Positions 41,501 to 50,530 of a stretch of DNA of 64,000 bases are shown here, one piece after another; the first letter of the stretch is position 1; every line of letters begins with the position of its first letter. The notes beneath the pieces were generated by a model, which was not told the DNA's origin, did not search any database, and saw only the letters and a list, made by a program, of their open reading frames with translations. Source of the DNA: UBA10438 sp044238605 (GTDB taxonomy: Bacteria > Bacteroidota > Ignavibacteria > Kapaibacteriales > Kapaibacteriaceae); NCBI GenBank assembly GCA_044238605.1, contig JBIICY010000005.1, positions 166,613 to 230,612 on the forward strand. Reading direction: 5' to 3'. Made by a program: the position numbers and the translations under genes.

Positions 41501-41526
41501 AAACGTAACGACACAAATCAGAATCG

Positions 41527-43248
41527 ATGAAACGCTCCGCAATTTTTTTGCTCGTTCTTGTATTCGTCGGGCGAGCCGCCGGCTCGCCCCTACCCGCCAC
41601 CGGCTCGCCCCTACCCGCCGCCGGCTCGCCCCTACCCGCCACCGGCTCGCCCCTACCCGCCGCCGGCTCGCCCCTACCCGCCGCCGGCTCGCCTCTACCT
41701 GCCGCCGGCTCGCCTCTACCGTTGGTGGTTGTGGTTTCCTTCGATCAAATGCGGGGGGATTTTGCAACGCGGTTTGAGAAGGTTTACCAGTCAAAGAATG
41801 GTGGTGGGTTTGCGAGGATTCGGCGTGAAGGGGTAGACTTTGAAAGCTGCTACTACCGTCATGCAAGCAACATTACGGGTCCGGGGCATGCAAGTTTGCT
41901 CACGGGATGTTACCCTGCTAAGACGGGAATCGTTGGGAACGAATTCTGCGACGAGCAAACAAAAACGTGCGGGTATTGCGCGCACGATACCGCAAAGGTG
42001 TTCAGTGCCAGCAAGCTCCTTGTACCAACATTGGGCGATCTGCTACGGCAGCGTTCTCCGTTGTCGAAGACGGTAGGCGTAGGGCTCAAAGACAGGGCAT
42101 CGATCCTGATGGTTGGTAACAATGCGAGTGCGTGCATCTGGTTCGATGCTGAGCAGCGCAGGTTCGCAACGAGCAGCGCATACAAACAACCTTCGTGGTT
42201 GGAGAGATTCAACAAGCGGTATGCTGTCGAAAGGTATGCAGGTAGGATTTGGACGTCTCGTATACCAGCGGGCATGGGCGCTGAAGATAGTGTTGCTGCT
42301 GAAGGACGCTTCCCCGAAGGAGATGGTACCTTTCCTCACCATGTGCTAGACAACAAACATGATGACTTTACCGCGAGCTTTTTGCTGAGTCCATTCAGCA
42401 TGGAATTGCTGTTTGATGCCGCATTGTTTGCCGTTGACCAAGAGAAACTCGGCAAGGATGCCAACACTGATGTGCTATGCATAGGAGTCTCTACAACAGA
42501 TTACGTAGGCCATATGTATGGTCCAGATAGCCGGGAGGTGCAGGAACTCTATGTGCATGCAGATCTGATGATGGAGCGTCTGATTAACAAACTCGACAAG
42601 TCGGTGGGACGTAAGAACTACGTGCTTGTCGTTACATCCGATCACGGCGTAGCCCCCGTACCAGAGATCCTGCAGCGTCAGGCAGAGCAGCAGAGAGCAG
42701 TCGTGGATGCGGGTCGCATCAAGAAGTCCGACATGAAGCGCGCTATCGATTCTGCCATCGCGTCTGTGCTTGGTCCACGTGCCAACAACGCATCGTATAT
42801 CAAGCAGGCATACGAGCCATCAATCTACATTGATCTTGCCAACGACGATCCCAAGAAGCCCCGTGCTATCAATGCCGCAGTGCAGGTTCTGCGATCACAC
42901 CCGGGTATAGCTGTTGCTGCGACAGCATCGGAGATCATGTACAACCGCAAGCCCCCTACAGTTGATGACACAACATGGGGCTATGTGCGTAATAGCTTTT
43001 ATCCCGGACGTTCAGGCGACATCGTCTACTATCCGAAACGCTACTGGATCATCGGCGGTAACGTAGCAACGCATGGTACTCCGCACGACTACGACCGCTG
43101 GGTTCCGCTGATGTTTTTAGGAGGGGGCTTGAAACCACAGATACGTAAGGACACAGTTGCACCCGTAGACTTAGCGCCCACGCTAGGTACGATGCTGGAT
43201 CTGAAAATGGATAACATCGACGGCGCAGCTATTCAGCTTGGCCGCTGA
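41527..43248 (+). CDS. PafA-like alkaline phosphatase (type I phosphodiesterase/nucleotide pyrophosphatase superfamily)
   Basis: A 573-residue secreted phosphatase. Signal peptide is MKRSAIFLLVLVFVGRAAG. Residues 19-65 are seven copies of a GSPLPA[AT]-type heptapeptide encoded by a 21-bp tandem repeat. The catalytic domain then starts with VVVVSFDQMRGDF. The nucleophile region is NITGPGHASLLTG, and metal ligands are seen in STTDYVGHMYGP, TSDHGVAP and THGTPHDYDRW. PafA-type enzymes are zinc phosphomonoesterases that scavenge phosphate in Bacteroidota. The proline-rich repeat sits between signal and enzyme and has no counterpart in the family; it appears to have arisen from the GGGCGAGCC palindrome. 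Confidence 0.88.
   Translation: MKRSAIFLLVLVFVGRAAGSPLPATGSPLPAAGSPLPATGSPLPAAGSPLPAAGSPLPAAGSPLPLVVVVSFDQMRGDFATRFEKVYQSKNGGGFARIRREGVDFESCYYRHASNITGPGHASLLTGCYPAKTGIVGNEFCDEQTKTCGYCAHDTAKVFSASKLLVPTLGDLLRQRSPLSKTVGVGLKDRASILMVGNNASACIWFDAEQRRFATSSAYKQPSWLERFNKRYAVERYAGRIWTSRIPAGMGAEDSVAAEGRFPEGDGTFPHHVLDNKHDDFTASFLLSPFSMELLFDAALFAVDQEKLGKDANTDVLCIGVSTTDYVGHMYGPDSREVQELYVHADLMMERLINKLDKSVGRKNYVLVVTSDHGVAPVPEILQRQAEQQRAVVDAGRIKKSDMKRAIDSAIASVLGPRANNASYIKQAYEPSIYIDLANDDPKKPRAINAAVQVLRSHPGIAVAATASEIMYNRKPPTVDDTTWGYVRNSFYPGRSGDIVYYPKRYWIIGGNVATHGTPHDYDRWVPLMFLGGGLKPQIRKDTVAPVDLAPTLGTMLDLKMDNIDGAAIQLGR
41569..41727 (+). repeat. Palindrome plus seven-copy 21-bp in-frame tandem repeat
   Basis: The palindrome GGGCGAGCC-GCC-GGCTCGCCC occupies 41569-41589. 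From 41581 its right half repeats with CTACCCGCC(A/G)CC as a 21-bp unit, seven copies in the reading frame of the phosphatase gene, coding GSPLPAT or GSPLPAA. The last two units carry C-to-T changes (GCCTCTACC), so they are older or diverged. Shadow frames through the repeat on both strands are also open and should not be read as genes. Confidence 0.93.
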
Positions 43249-43259
43249 TCATTCTCCGA

Positions 43260-44426
43260 TTACAGCGCGGCGATCAGGTTCCGTGCGATAACCATCTTCT
43301 GCACTTCGCTGGTGCCCTCGCCGATGGTGAGGAGCTTTGAATCGCGCCAGAACTTCTCTACCGGATACTCCTTCACATAGCCGTAGCCACCGTGAATCTG
43401 GATGGCTTCTTCGGCTGTGCGAACAGCTACTTCCGAGGCGTAGAGCTTTGCTTGCGATGCGGCAATAGTAAAGTTCATGCCTTGATCGCGCATCCACGCT
43501 GCCTTGTAGGTAAGCATGCGAGCGGCATCTACTTCCATGGCCATCTTCGCAAGCTTCATCTGAATGGCCTGCATCTCGTTGAGACGCTTGCCAAACTGGA
43601 CACGTTCGTTGCTGTACTTGAGAGCTGCTTCGAGCGCTCCTTGGGCAAGACCAACGCTAAGCGCGGCGATAGAGATCCGTCCGCCATCCAGGATTTGTAG
43701 CGCCTGCACAAAACCTTCGCCTTCGTTGCCGATGAGGTGCGATGCTGGAACGCGAACGTTATCGAACGTTAGGCCTGCTGTGTCAGAGCAGCGCATGCCG
43801 AGCTTGTTTTCTTTCTTTGAGCCGTAGTAGCCTGTCATCGACTTGTCTACCGCAAAGGCAGAAATGCCCTTCTTGCCAGCGGACTTATCAGTGACGGCCA
43901 TCACCACGCAGATGTCGCCCACGTTGCCATGGGTGATGAAGTTCTTGGCACCGTTGATGATGTAGTGGTCTCCATCACGGACAGCTGTGGTCTGCGTACC
44001 ACCGGCGTCAGAGCCTGCGCTTGGTTCTGTTAAGCCCCATGCACCCATTGTCTGCCCTGCGGCGAGACGCGGGACGTACTTCTGACGCAACTCTTCGTTT
44101 CCGAAGCGGAAAATGTGGCTCGTGCAGAGTCCGTTATGTGCTGCAACACCAAGTGCGATAGCTGGACATCCCCTGGCTACTTCTTCAACGATTAGCGCGT
44201 ACTCCATGTAGCCCATACCGGAGCCACCGTATTCAGTTGGAATCACGATGCCGAGGTAACCCAACTCTCCTAGCTTGCGGAAGATCTCGTGCGGAAACTC
44301 TTGCGATTCGTCGAACTCAAGAGCTACAGGGGTGACCTCTTCAGCAACAAATGAGCGTATGTGGGAGCGAAGTGCTTCCTGCTCTTCGGAGAGGTCGAAT
44401 GAGAAACCAGATACGTCGGTAGACAT
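43260..44426 (-). CDS. Acyl-CoA dehydrogenase
   Basis: A 388-residue FAD enzyme of the short/medium-chain acyl-CoA dehydrogenase group. The middle-domain flavin motif GLTEPSAGSDAGGTQT is present, the QFGKRLNEMQAIQ helix follows, and the catalytic base Glu370 lies in IGEGTSEVQ, the position used in butyryl- and other short-chain enzymes. It introduces the trans-2 double bond in beta-oxidation. With hbd at 56.6 kb it suggests short-chain fatty acid or butyrate metabolism, though the two are far apart. Convergent with the phosphatase gene. Confidence 0.95.
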   Translation of the reverse strand: MSTDVSGFSFDLSEEQEALRSHIRSFVAEEVTPVALEFDESQEFPHEIFRKLGELGYLGIVIPTEYGGSGMGYMEYALIVEEVARGCPAIALGVAAHNGLCTSHIFRFGNEELRQKYVPRLAAGQTMGAWGLTEPSAGSDAGGTQTTAVRDGDHYIINGAKNFITHGNVGDICVVMAVTDKSAGKKGISAFAVDKSMTGYYGSKKENKLGMRCSDTAGLTFDNVRVPASHLIGNEGEGFVQALQILDGGRISIAALSVGLAQGALEAALKYSNERVQFGKRLNEMQAIQMKLAKMAMEVDAARMLTYKAAWMRDQGMNFTIAASQAKLYASEVAVRTAEEAIQIHGGYGYVKEYPVEKFWRDSKLLTIGEGTSEVQKMVIARNLIAAL

Positions 44427-44542
44427 GGCAATCGCGGAGTTGGTGATGAAGTATCAGCACAAACCTACGGGAAGAATCAGAAACCTTCGCCGTAGTTTGC
44501 GGTCTGAACGTGAACACAACAAGATTAGTTTCAGGAGTTTCT

Positions 44543-47404
44543 ATGATCCGCCGGCTTTTCGGTCTGATCCTTATGGGGCTTTGTGCGCTGCAGCTCAGTG
44601 CGCAAAAGCCTGTTTCACTTACGGACAAGGTGCCATTTAACCCCGATGTGCTCAAGGGCAAGTTGGAGAATGGTATTCCGTATTACATCATGAAGAATGC
44701 GCGTCCAGCGAACCGACTCGAGCTTGTGCTTGTCGTAAACGCGGGTGCTGTTCTCGAAGATGATGATCAGAACGGTCTGGCACACTTCTGCGAGCACATG
44801 GCATTCAACGGAACAACTGGGTTCCCAAAGTTGGAACTCGTGAACTTCCTAGAGTCTATGGGCGTGCGGTTCGGCGCAGATCTGAACGCATATACCAATG
44901 CCGATGAGACAGTCTATTTGCTCACAGTGCCACTGGATAAGAAGGAGAACTTGACCAAGTCGATTCAGGTGCTGCGCGACTGGGCAGGGTACGTGAACTA
45001 CAACGACAAAGACATCGACGACGAACGCGGTGTGGTAACAGAGGAATGGCGTCTGCGCCGCGGTGCAAACGAGCGCGTGCAGGAAAAGCACCGTGAGTTC
45101 ATGTTTTATGGTTCAAAGTATGCAAAGCGCGATGTGATCGGCGATACGAACGTGCTGCTTCGTGCTCCTCAAGACAATCTGCGCCGCTTCTACCGCACAT
45201 GGTACAACCCACTCAACATGTCGATCATCGCCGTAGGTGATATCGACCCTAAGACCGTTGAAGCGCAGATCCGTGAGCATTTTACTTCGCCCCCTTCATC
45301 GGGTGAGAAGTATCAGGCACGTCCAACGATTCTTATCCCGCCGCATGCAGAGACATTTGTCTCTGTTGCATCAGACCCTGAGTTGCCGGCAGCAGAAGTT
45401 GCGATCATGGTAAAGCGTCCGGCAGATACAGTGCGCACCTATGCCGACTACAAAACGATGATCGCTAAGCAGATGGTATCCGAGATGCTCAACCAGCGTC
45501 TCATGGAGCTTACACGTAAGAATCCGCCACCGTTCTCTTCTGCGTTCCTCGGCGAGTTTAACCTTGCCCGTCAGACTCGCGCTACGTACGCTGCAGCGAC
45601 TGCTGCCGATAAGAACATCATGAAGAGCATCAACGCGCTTCTAACTGAATGCGAGCGTGCTAAGCGTCATGGATTTACGGCAACAGAACTTGAGCGCGCC
45701 AAGACAGCAACGATGTCGCGCATGGAAACGTATTATAACGAACGTGATAAATCGGAGTCACGTCAGTTTGCCGACGAACTCACACGCCACGTCCTCACAG
45801 CAGAAACCGTCTCCGGTATCACTGCAGAATGGGCCACATATCAGGCGCTTGTACCGCAGATCTCGCTTGATGATGTGAACGGTCTTGCCAAGGGGCTCAT
45901 GACAAAGGAAAACCGTGTTGTGATGGTGTCTGTGCCAGAAGGCAATGGCTTTATGAAGCCAACAGAGCAGCAGGTAAAGGATCTTCTCTCTGCTATCGAT
46001 GCCAAGGACATCAAGCCATACGTAGATGCAGTGCCCGTAAAGCCCCTTATGGAGAAGGTTCCAACGCCGGGAACAATCACGAGCAGCAAGGATCTTGCAG
46101 ACATTGGTGCCGAGGAGATCATTCTTTCGAATGGTGCTCGTGTTGTGTTCAAGAAGACGGATTACAAGAACGATGAAATCATCTTTACGGCGCGCAGCTG
46201 GGGTGGACAATCACTCGCGCCAGAGGCAGACCACTTTACGAACATGGTCGCTGCCAACGTTGTTGATGAAGGGGGCATTGGTTCCTTCAGCACCAACGAC
46301 CTGATGAAGGTACTCAACGGCAAGAAGGTTGCGATTAGCCCGAACATCGGTATGGAAACAGAAGGCATCAATGGCTCTGCTGCTCCGAAGGATCTACGCA
46401 CGTTTTTTGAATTGCTGCACCTTGGATTTGTAAGCCCGCGCAAGGATCCGGAAGCATTTGCTTCATGGAAGGCCAAGATGAAGGCCGATCTTGCTAACAA
46501 GGAGAAGAGTCCGGAAGGATCGTTCTTCGACACTGTTATGGCTGTTGCTACGAACAACCACCCACGTGCACGCACGATGTCGGCCAGTGATGTAGACAAT
46601 GTTGATCTTAACAAGGCCTTCGAATTCTACAAGCAGCGCTTTAGCAATCCTGCCGACTTCTCATTCTACTTCGTTGGCAACTTTGACGAAGACACGCTGA
46701 AGAAGTTCTGCGAAACATACATTGCGTCGATTCCAGGAGCCCCTTCCAAGGAGACGTGGAAAGATGTAGGCATGCGTTCTCGCAAGGGACAGTATACCAA
46801 AACTGTATACAAGGGAGTAGATGCAAAGAGCTACGTAGCTCTCTCAACAACTGGTCCATTTGTGTACACACCTGAGAACCGCTACAACCTAATTGCTGCA
46901 TGCGAAGTGATGGAGATCCAGCTACGTGAGCAGATGCGCGAAGAAAAGGGTGGCGTATACTTTGTATCTGTCCAGCCAGGGTTTGAACGTATTCCAGAGC
47001 CAGAGTATTCTGTAAACGTGATCTTTAGCTGCAATCCAGAACGCGTTGACGAACTCGTAGAAACCGTCAAGAAAGAAATGGCATCGATGCGAACAACAGC
47101 CGTACCAGATTCACTTGTTGCGAAGGTTCGCGAGATTCAGACCAAGGAGCGCGAAACAGGAATGAAGACCAATCGCTTCTGGCTGCAGGTGATGTCGCAG
47201 TTCGATGCCGACGGCGAGCCATACAAGAACGTCTATCTCCGCGATGAGTTCATCAAGAAGCTTACTCCAGCACAAGTACTTGCCGCTGCTAAGCTGTATC
47301 TCACAGGTACGAACTTTGCCGAATTCGTTCTCAAGCCTGATCCGAATGTTGAAAAGAACGAGGCAGGCGAGGCGCCGAAGACTCGTACGCAGGGAAAAGA
47401 GTAA
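44543..47404 (+). CDS. M16 family zinc metalloprotease
   Basis: A 953-residue secreted protease. The ATG at 44543 is chosen because an AGGAG box lies 5 bp upstream (44533-44537) and a signal peptide (MIRRLFGLILMGLCALQLSAQ) begins there. The inverted zinc motif HFCEH is at 81-85, with the third ligand Glu in VVTEEWRLRR about 76 residues later. Two M16 repeats of roughly 450 residues are present; the second has no HxxEH and is the inactive partner, as usual in pitrilysin-like enzymes. It probably degrades peptides in the periplasm. Convergent with pyruvate kinase. Confidence 0.95.
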   Translation: MIRRLFGLILMGLCALQLSAQKPVSLTDKVPFNPDVLKGKLENGIPYYIMKNARPANRLELVLVVNAGAVLEDDDQNGLAHFCEHMAFNGTTGFPKLELVNFLESMGVRFGADLNAYTNADETVYLLTVPLDKKENLTKSIQVLRDWAGYVNYNDKDIDDERGVVTEEWRLRRGANERVQEKHREFMFYGSKYAKRDVIGDTNVLLRAPQDNLRRFYRTWYNPLNMSIIAVGDIDPKTVEAQIREHFTSPPSSGEKYQARPTILIPPHAETFVSVASDPELPAAEVAIMVKRPADTVRTYADYKTMIAKQMVSEMLNQRLMELTRKNPPPFSSAFLGEFNLARQTRATYAAATAADKNIMKSINALLTECERAKRHGFTATELERAKTATMSRMETYYNERDKSESRQFADELTRHVLTAETVSGITAEWATYQALVPQISLDDVNGLAKGLMTKENRVVMVSVPEGNGFMKPTEQQVKDLLSAIDAKDIKPYVDAVPVKPLMEKVPTPGTITSSKDLADIGAEEIILSNGARVVFKKTDYKNDEIIFTARSWGGQSLAPEADHFTNMVAANVVDEGGIGSFSTNDLMKVLNGKKVAISPNIGMETEGINGSAAPKDLRTFFELLHLGFVSPRKDPEAFASWKAKMKADLANKEKSPEGSFFDTVMAVATNNHPRARTMSASDVDNVDLNKAFEFYKQRFSNPADFSFYFVGNFDEDTLKKFCETYIASIPGAPSKETWKDVGMRSRKGQYTKTVYKGVDAKSYVALSTTGPFVYTPENRYNLIAACEVMEIQLREQMREEKGGVYFVSVQPGFERIPEPEYSVNVIFSCNPERVDELVETVKKEMASMRTTAVPDSLVAKVREIQTKERETGMKTNRFWLQVMSQFDADGEPYKNVYLRDEFIKKLTPAQVLAAAKLYLTGTNFAEFVLKPDPNVEKNEAGEAPKTRTQGKE

Positions 47405-47410
47405 ACGAGT

Positions 47411-48865
47411 TTACTTACCCAGAACTTCTAGAGAAAGCATATTCGTTCGGGCGCGTCCTACAAGGGGGCGCCCGATCGTAAACACTACGGTCGCTGTTGG
47501 AGGAAAGAGCTTTTCCTTCAGCAGCGATGCTTTTATGTAGTCGATTGTTTCGTCGGTATTCGTGAGCTGCTCGATCACAATGCCCGTTACGCCCCATAAC
47601 AAACCCATGCGGCGTGCTACTGCCGGATCTGTCGTGACAGAGAAAATCGGTGCGCGTGGACGCTGATTAGAGATCAAGCGGGATGTCTCACCGCTATAGC
47701 TCAAACTGATGATAGCCGACACACGCTTTTCTTCGGCGATGTGATACACGGCAACGGCAATAGATTCTGTGTTCGTGCGATGGATGCCCAATGGCATCTG
47801 CAGGTGTGGGTGTGGCAGTCCGTCGTTGAGGAGCATCGATTCGGCTTCCTGACAGATCGTGCGCATGTAGTGTACAGCCTCAACGGGATATGCGCCAACA
47901 CTTGTTTCTGCGCTGAGCATCACCGCATCCGTTCCATCGAGAACAGCGTTTGCCACATCGCTTGCTTCGGCGCGTGTTGGACGCGCATTATGAATCATCG
48001 ATTCAAGCATCTGTGTTGCGGTGATCACCGGCTTTGCCTTTTCGTTGCACATGCGGATGAGCCGCTTTTGCACCGATGGAACGGCTGCTGCGGCAATTTC
48101 TACGCCCAAGTCGCCCCGTGCCACCATGATTGCATCAGATGCATCAACGATAGCTTCAATGTTTGACAACGCTTCGGGCTTTTCGATCTTCGCGATCACC
48201 CATTGAGAGCCACCCTGCTTGGTGATGTACTTGCGAACAGCATCAACATCTTCTGCTTTACGCACAAATGACAGGGCGATATAGTCTACACCCTGTGCTA
48301 TCGCAAAACGAACATCAGCCCGGTCTTTGGACGTCATCGATGGCTGCGACACAGCAGTGTGAGGCAAATTGATTCCCTTACGGGGCTTGAGGTTTCCACC
48401 ATGAACTACGATGGCCTTGATGATCGAACCGTCTGTTTCCTTTACCTGAACCTTGATCAGTCCATCGTCGAACAGAAGCACATCACCCTTCTTCACATCC
48501 TTGGCAATGGTGGGATAGTTCACGGGAACAACTGTCACGGATGACGGAATCTTCTTTCCGCGCAGTACAGCAACATCTCCAATGCGAATCTCTTTTGCGT
48601 TTGCAAGGGGGATCACATCGACATGTTTAAAATCTGCCACGCGGATCTTAGGTCCCTGCAGATCTGCGATGATCGGCAGATGCACATCAAGCTGTTCCTC
48701 GGCAGAACGTATCGCAGCTATGTACTGCGCATGCGAATCATGCGAGCCGTGCGACATGTTCAGGCGGAAAGCATTTGCACCTGCTTTTACGAGTGCAATG
48801 ACCTTTTCGCGTGAAGCAATAGCCGGACCCATCGTACAGAGGATCTTGGCTTTTTGGTTGAGCAT
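47411..48865 (-). CDS. pyk: Pyruvate kinase
   Basis: Encodes 484 residues starting with MLNQKAKILCTMGPAIASRE; a GTG farther upstream at 48883 is not needed. The K+/Mg2+ and PEP site motifs KIEKPEAL, MVARGDLGVEI and the nucleotide-binding RLNMSHG are all in order, as is the allosteric-type C-terminal domain (SLSYSGETSRLISNQRPRAP). It makes pyruvate and ATP from phosphoenolpyruvate at the end of glycolysis. It lies 34 bp downstream of a YmdB-like phosphoesterase gene on the same strand. Confidence 0.97.
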   Translation of the reverse strand: MLNQKAKILCTMGPAIASREKVIALVKAGANAFRLNMSHGSHDSHAQYIAAIRSAEEQLDVHLPIIADLQGPKIRVADFKHVDVIPLANAKEIRIGDVAVLRGKKIPSSVTVVPVNYPTIAKDVKKGDVLLFDDGLIKVQVKETDGSIIKAIVVHGGNLKPRKGINLPHTAVSQPSMTSKDRADVRFAIAQGVDYIALSFVRKAEDVDAVRKYITKQGGSQWVIAKIEKPEALSNIEAIVDASDAIMVARGDLGVEIAAAAVPSVQKRLIRMCNEKAKPVITATQMLESMIHNARPTRAEASDVANAVLDGTDAVMLSAETSVGAYPVEAVHYMRTICQEAESMLLNDGLPHPHLQMPLGIHRTNTESIAVAVYHIAEEKRVSAIISLSYSGETSRLISNQRPRAPIFSVTTDPAVARRMGLLWGVTGIVIEQLTNTDETIDYIKASLLKEKLFPPTATVVFTIGRPLVGRARTNMLSLEVLGK

Positions 48866-48899
48866 AACGCGAGTGGTGTTCACAGTAAACTCTTTTCCG

Positions 48900-49703
48900 T
48901 TAGCGCGATGTACGCGGCTTAGGTGACATAAACGGGGTGATCGACTGCGCCATACCTGTTGCTTCGTCCACTACGAGGTGTACTCCACAGATACGCACAT
49001 CATGTTCTGCTACTTCGTACTTGTGTGCTGTCTGGAGTAAGAAGCGCTTGAGTGCTATGTCCTTGTTCATTCCCAAGACACTGTCGTACGGACCAGTCAT
49101 TCCAACATCAGAAATAAACGCTGTACCCTTCGGAAGTATCTGAGCATCATTTGTCTGTGTGTGCGTATGCGTACCCAGCACCGCTGTAGCGCGTCCGTCG
49201 CAATACCAACCCATGGCAATCTTTTCTGCCGAAGCATCGGCATGAAAATCCAGGATTACCACCTTTGACTCCATCGCAACCTTGTTAAGGGCTGCATCAA
49301 CGGCCTTAAACGGACAATCGATGGCCTGCATGTAGGCGCGACCCTGCGCCTGCATCACTACCACCTTGCGCTGTCCGGGCAGCGTTATAACCGTCCACCC
49401 CCTACCTGGATTCTCAGCCGGGTAGTTCATTGGACGCAACACGAGCGGGTTTGACGAGAGAAGGGGGCGGGCCTTCCAATTCTCCCATATGTGATTACCT
49501 GTGGTGATGCAATGCACGCCAGCATCGAACAACTCCTTTGCCTCGGCATCAGAGAGCCCCTTACCATCAACGATGTTCTCGCCGTTCACAATGATGCAGT
49601 CGGGCGAATATTCCGCCTTGAGCGTGGGCAACCGTCGCAGCAATTCGCGCAACCCAATGTGCCCTACGACGTCGCCGATAAAAAGAATGTTGATGCTAGC
49701 CAT
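48900..49703 (-). CDS. TIGR00282/YmdB-like metallophosphoesterase
   Basis: A 267-residue metallophosphatase with NILFIGDVVGHIGLREL, IVNGENIVDGKGL, TTGNHIWEN, LDFHADASAEK and GTHTHTQTNDAQIL, the full set of metal-binding motifs of the family of B. subtilis YmdB, which hydrolyses cyclic nucleotides and affects biofilm development. Function here is inferred only from family. Divergent from the cobalamin adenosyltransferase gene (44 bp between starts), and next to pyruvate kinase. Confidence 0.93.
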   Translation of the reverse strand: MASINILFIGDVVGHIGLRELLRRLPTLKAEYSPDCIIVNGENIVDGKGLSDAEAKELFDAGVHCITTGNHIWENWKARPLLSSNPLVLRPMNYPAENPGRGWTVITLPGQRKVVVMQAQGRAYMQAIDCPFKAVDAALNKVAMESKVVILDFHADASAEKIAMGWYCDGRATAVLGTHTHTQTNDAQILPKGTAFISDVGMTGPYDSVLGMNKDIALKRFLLQTAHKYEVAEHDVRICGVHLVVDEATGMAQSITPFMSPKPRTSR

Positions 49704-49747
49704 GAATGCAAACCTACAAAACCCGTTCGAGGGGTATCTTCGTGCCT

Positions 49748-50305
49748 ATGTCAATTCGTATTTACACCAAGACGGGCGATGACGGAACCACCGGGCTGTT
49801 CGGCGGCAGCAGAGTTTCGAAGGCCGATCTTCGCATCGAAGCCTACGGCACCGTAGATGAGCTAAATGCCATTGTCGGCGTAGTCCGTACGTGTCCTCTT
49901 CCACCAGCACTTGAGCAGCAGCTCGGCATCATATCTGCAGACCTGTTCACGCTCGGCGCAGATCTTGCCACGCCATTGGACCCGCCCCCTGTATACGCCA
50001 TCCCACGTATCACAGAGGAACACGTGAAACAGCTCGAAGGATGGATAGACGAATACGATGCACAACTCGAGCCGTTGAAGACCTTTATTCTCCCCGGCGG
50101 CACTCCTGCCGCGGCACACTTGCACGTTGCACGCACCATTTGCCGCAGGGCCGAACGCCGCACCGTATCACTCGCAGCACAGGAAGACGTGGGCACAGCC
50201 GTCTTGCACTACCTGAACAGACTTTCAGACTACCTCTTCACCGCCTCACGCGCAGCGAACGCGCACGCAGGGGTGAGTGATGTTGCGTGGAAACCGAATA
50301 GGTAG
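49748..50305 (+). CDS. Cob(I)yrinic acid a,c-diamide adenosyltransferase (PduO type)
   Basis: A 185-residue trimeric helical enzyme. The start ATG at 49748 gives MSIRIYTKTGDDGTTGLFGG, the family ATP-binding N terminus, and the C-terminal CRRAERRTVSLA is the conserved basic helix. It transfers the adenosyl group of ATP to cob(I)alamin to make coenzyme B12. No other B12 genes are in the window. The TAG stop at 50303-50305 is already inside degenerate heptamer-like sequence (GGTAGGTATGAGG), so its end also abuts the array. Confidence 0.93.
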   Translation: MSIRIYTKTGDDGTTGLFGGSRVSKADLRIEAYGTVDELNAIVGVVRTCPLPPALEQQLGIISADLFTLGADLATPLDPPPVYAIPRITEEHVKQLEGWIDEYDAQLEPLKTFILPGGTPAAAHLHVARTICRRAERRTVSLAAQEDVGTAVLHYLNRLSDYLFTASRAANAHAGVSDVAWKPNR

Positions 50306-50311
50306 GTATGA

Positions 50312-50528
50312 GGTACTAGGTACGAGGTACTAGGTACGTCCCTAGTCGCTAGTCCCTAGTCGCTAGTCCCTAGTCCCTAGTCGCTAGTCCCTAGTCGCTA
50401 GTCCCTAGTCCCTAGTCGCTAGTCCCTAGTCGCTAGTCCCTAGTCCCTAGTCGCTAGTCCCTAGTCGCTAGTCCCTAGTCGCTAGTCCCTAGTCGCTAGT
50501 CCCTAGTCGCTAGTCCCTAGTCGCTAGT
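50312..50528. repeat. Long heptanucleotide array with higher-order 35-bp pattern
   Basis: A left tract of GGTACTA/GGTACGA units (50312-50337) is followed by 27 heptamers from 50340 to 50528, each CCCTAGT or CGCTAGT. Writing CCC as A and CGC as B, the order is ABABA three times, then AB six times, so 35-bp superunits precede a 14-bp pattern. It fills the space between two convergent genes. The rsmB stop lies 2 bp beyond the last unit. The same opposed GGTACTA tract precedes CCCTAGT units near 27.55 kb. Confidence 0.95.
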
Positions 50529-50530
50529 CC

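Noticed and set aside
41433..41866. Minus-strand and alternate-frame open frames through the 21-bp repeat
   Set aside because: The open frames exist only because a 21-bp repeat without stops is open in several frames; no start context or conserved family.
45758..46614. Antisense frames inside the M16 protease gene
   Set aside because: The M16 frame is continuous and motif-supported; the antisense frames are low-complexity reflections.
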